From NCBI GenBank assembly GCA_900549675.1, contig URPG01000017.1:1-14370 (forward strand): a stretch of 14,370 bases of DNA, written 5' to 3'. The DNA is from an uncultured Oscillospiraceae bacterium. Lineage in GTDB: Bacteria > Bacillota > Clostridia > Oscillospirales > Acutalibacteraceae. Made by a program: the position numbers and the translations under genes. Positions 13,876 through 14,370 of the stretch are shown piece after piece (position 1 is the first letter of the stretch; each line of letters starts with the position of its first letter). Below the pieces are notes generated by a model that was given only the letters and a program-made list of their open reading frames with translations, had not been told where the DNA came from and did not search any database.

Positions 13876-13901
13876 AAAAAAAGCCCCGCAATAAGCGAGG
13901 C
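13876..13901 (-). terminator. Intrinsic terminator of secG
   Basis: In mRNA sense GCCTCGC-TTATT-GCGGGGC (one T-G pair) is followed by seven T residues. It lies 15 nt after the secG stop and only 26 nt before the GNAT start codon. Confidence 0.9.
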
Positions 13902-13916
13902 GGAAAATATTCTGTC

Positions 13917-14165
13917 TTATTTTGCAAAAAACGCAATGGCATTTAAAAGCACTACCAAAGCCACAAAGCCCAGCGCAATAAATTTCGTCCAACGAGATAA
14001 AAAAGCATTTGCCGACCTCGCCTTATTTTTGGATAAGAACGTATCTGCTCCGCCGGTAACCACACCAACATTCTTTTGGCTGCCTTCCTGTAGTAAAATC
14101 ACAATAATAACCGCTACCGAAAAAAGAATTAATATAGAACCCAACACAATATTTATCGTTGACAT
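13917..14165 (-). CDS. secG: Preprotein translocase subunit SecG
   Basis: SecG is the small, non-essential partner of SecYE in the membrane channel for protein export. The 82 residues have the two expected membrane spans (about 4-25 and 62-80). The conserved cytoplasmic loop is ILLQEGSQKNVGVVTGGADTF (from residue 23), then LSKNKARSANAFLSRWTKFIA. GAGGTG lies 5 nt before the ATG. A dedicated promoter and terminator make it a single-gene unit here; in many Firmicutes secG is followed by rnr and smpB, which are absent downstream. Confidence 0.94.
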   Translation of the reverse strand: MSTINIVLGSILILFSVAVIIVILLQEGSQKNVGVVTGGADTFLSKNKARSANAFLSRWTKFIALGFVALVVLLNAIAFFAK

Positions 14166-14208
14166 GATTGCACCTCATCATTTTCATACATCTTTATTAT
14201 CACCTGTT

Positions 14209-14237
14209 ATTTTAACACAAGCTTTTTCATTTAGCAA
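14209..14237 (-). promoter_or_regulatory. Promoter of secG
   Basis: On the minus strand TTGCTA (14232-14237), a 17-nt spacer and TAAAAT (14209-14214) are present, with a TG-T extension before the -10 box. The start near 14202 gives a leader of about 37 nt. Confidence 0.7.
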
Positions 14238-14370
14238 GAAAAAAATTTTTATTGTTCATGAATAAGCATAGAAAATCGGTTTATAATACTAACAGCAACA
14301 CGGAAAAGCATTAGCATTTGAATTGTTGATGATTTTGTGAAATGAATTCCATTGGGAAGATTTTTGTTAT
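14238..14370. other. AT-rich intergenic end of the window, no gene seen
   Basis: No reading frame, RNA gene or strong hairpin is convincing here. A TATAAT at 14282-14287 on the plus strand lacks a matching -35 box at 16-18 nt. The stretch probably belongs to the upstream region of a gene beyond the window. Confidence 0.4.

Noticed and set aside
14282..14287. Plus-strand TATAAT near the right edge as a promoter
   Set aside because: No -35 box lies at 16-18 nt and no downstream gene is visible in the window.

Overview
The window looks like chromosomal DNA of a low-GC, anaerobic Firmicute, most likely class Clostridia. The evidence is a T-box leader on an ilv operon, an IreB (UPF0297) gene, pyrI fused into a pyrB operon, strong AGGAGG-type ribosome binding sites, and clostridial small proteins. 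Family-level placement (perhaps Oscillospiraceae) is only a guess. Nearly everything from about 3 kb onward is read from the minus strand. I see no mobile element, CRISPR array, tRNA or rRNA.

Left part (1-2.94 kb): an N-terminal remnant of a GNAT acetyltransferase (minus) lies beside two small plus-strand proteins. These are convergent, across a shared hairpin terminator, with a conserved 96-residue protein and IreB (minus). Divergent from ireB are two half-length TauE/SafE (TSUP) transporter genes that share one reading frame and are separated by a single TAG codon. A mntP manganese exporter with its own near-consensus promoter follows.

Middle (2.97-8.58 kb): a complete branched-chain amino acid operon, ilvB-ilvN-ilvC-ilvD, runs on the minus strand. 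It starts from a perfect TTGACA-17-TATAAT promoter and a roughly 320-nt T-box riboswitch with resolvable Stem I, Stem III, antiterminator and terminator. Together the four enzymes turn pyruvate (or pyruvate plus 2-oxobutyrate) into the 2-oxo acid precursors of valine, leucine and isoleucine. The T-box would sense uncharged tRNA.

Right part (8.69-14.17 kb): pyrB and pyrI (aspartate carbamoyltransferase) overlap, and a tiny membrane protein is translationally coupled behind them. Upstream are a yebC translation-factor gene, a flavodoxin-fold protein with an Isf-like cysteine motif, a YnbB-type PLP enzyme, a GNAT protein and secG. The terminator between yebC and pyrB leaves no obvious room for a pyrB promoter, so it may be an attenuator.

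Most of the window is ordinary housekeeping metabolism. The more interesting items are the in-frame split TSUP pair, the T-box specifier that does not fall on the simplest register, the possible pyrB attenuator, the pyrBI-coupled microprotein, and a short out-of-frame ORF overlapping the start of yebC. I found no clear evidence for a wholly new multi-gene system.
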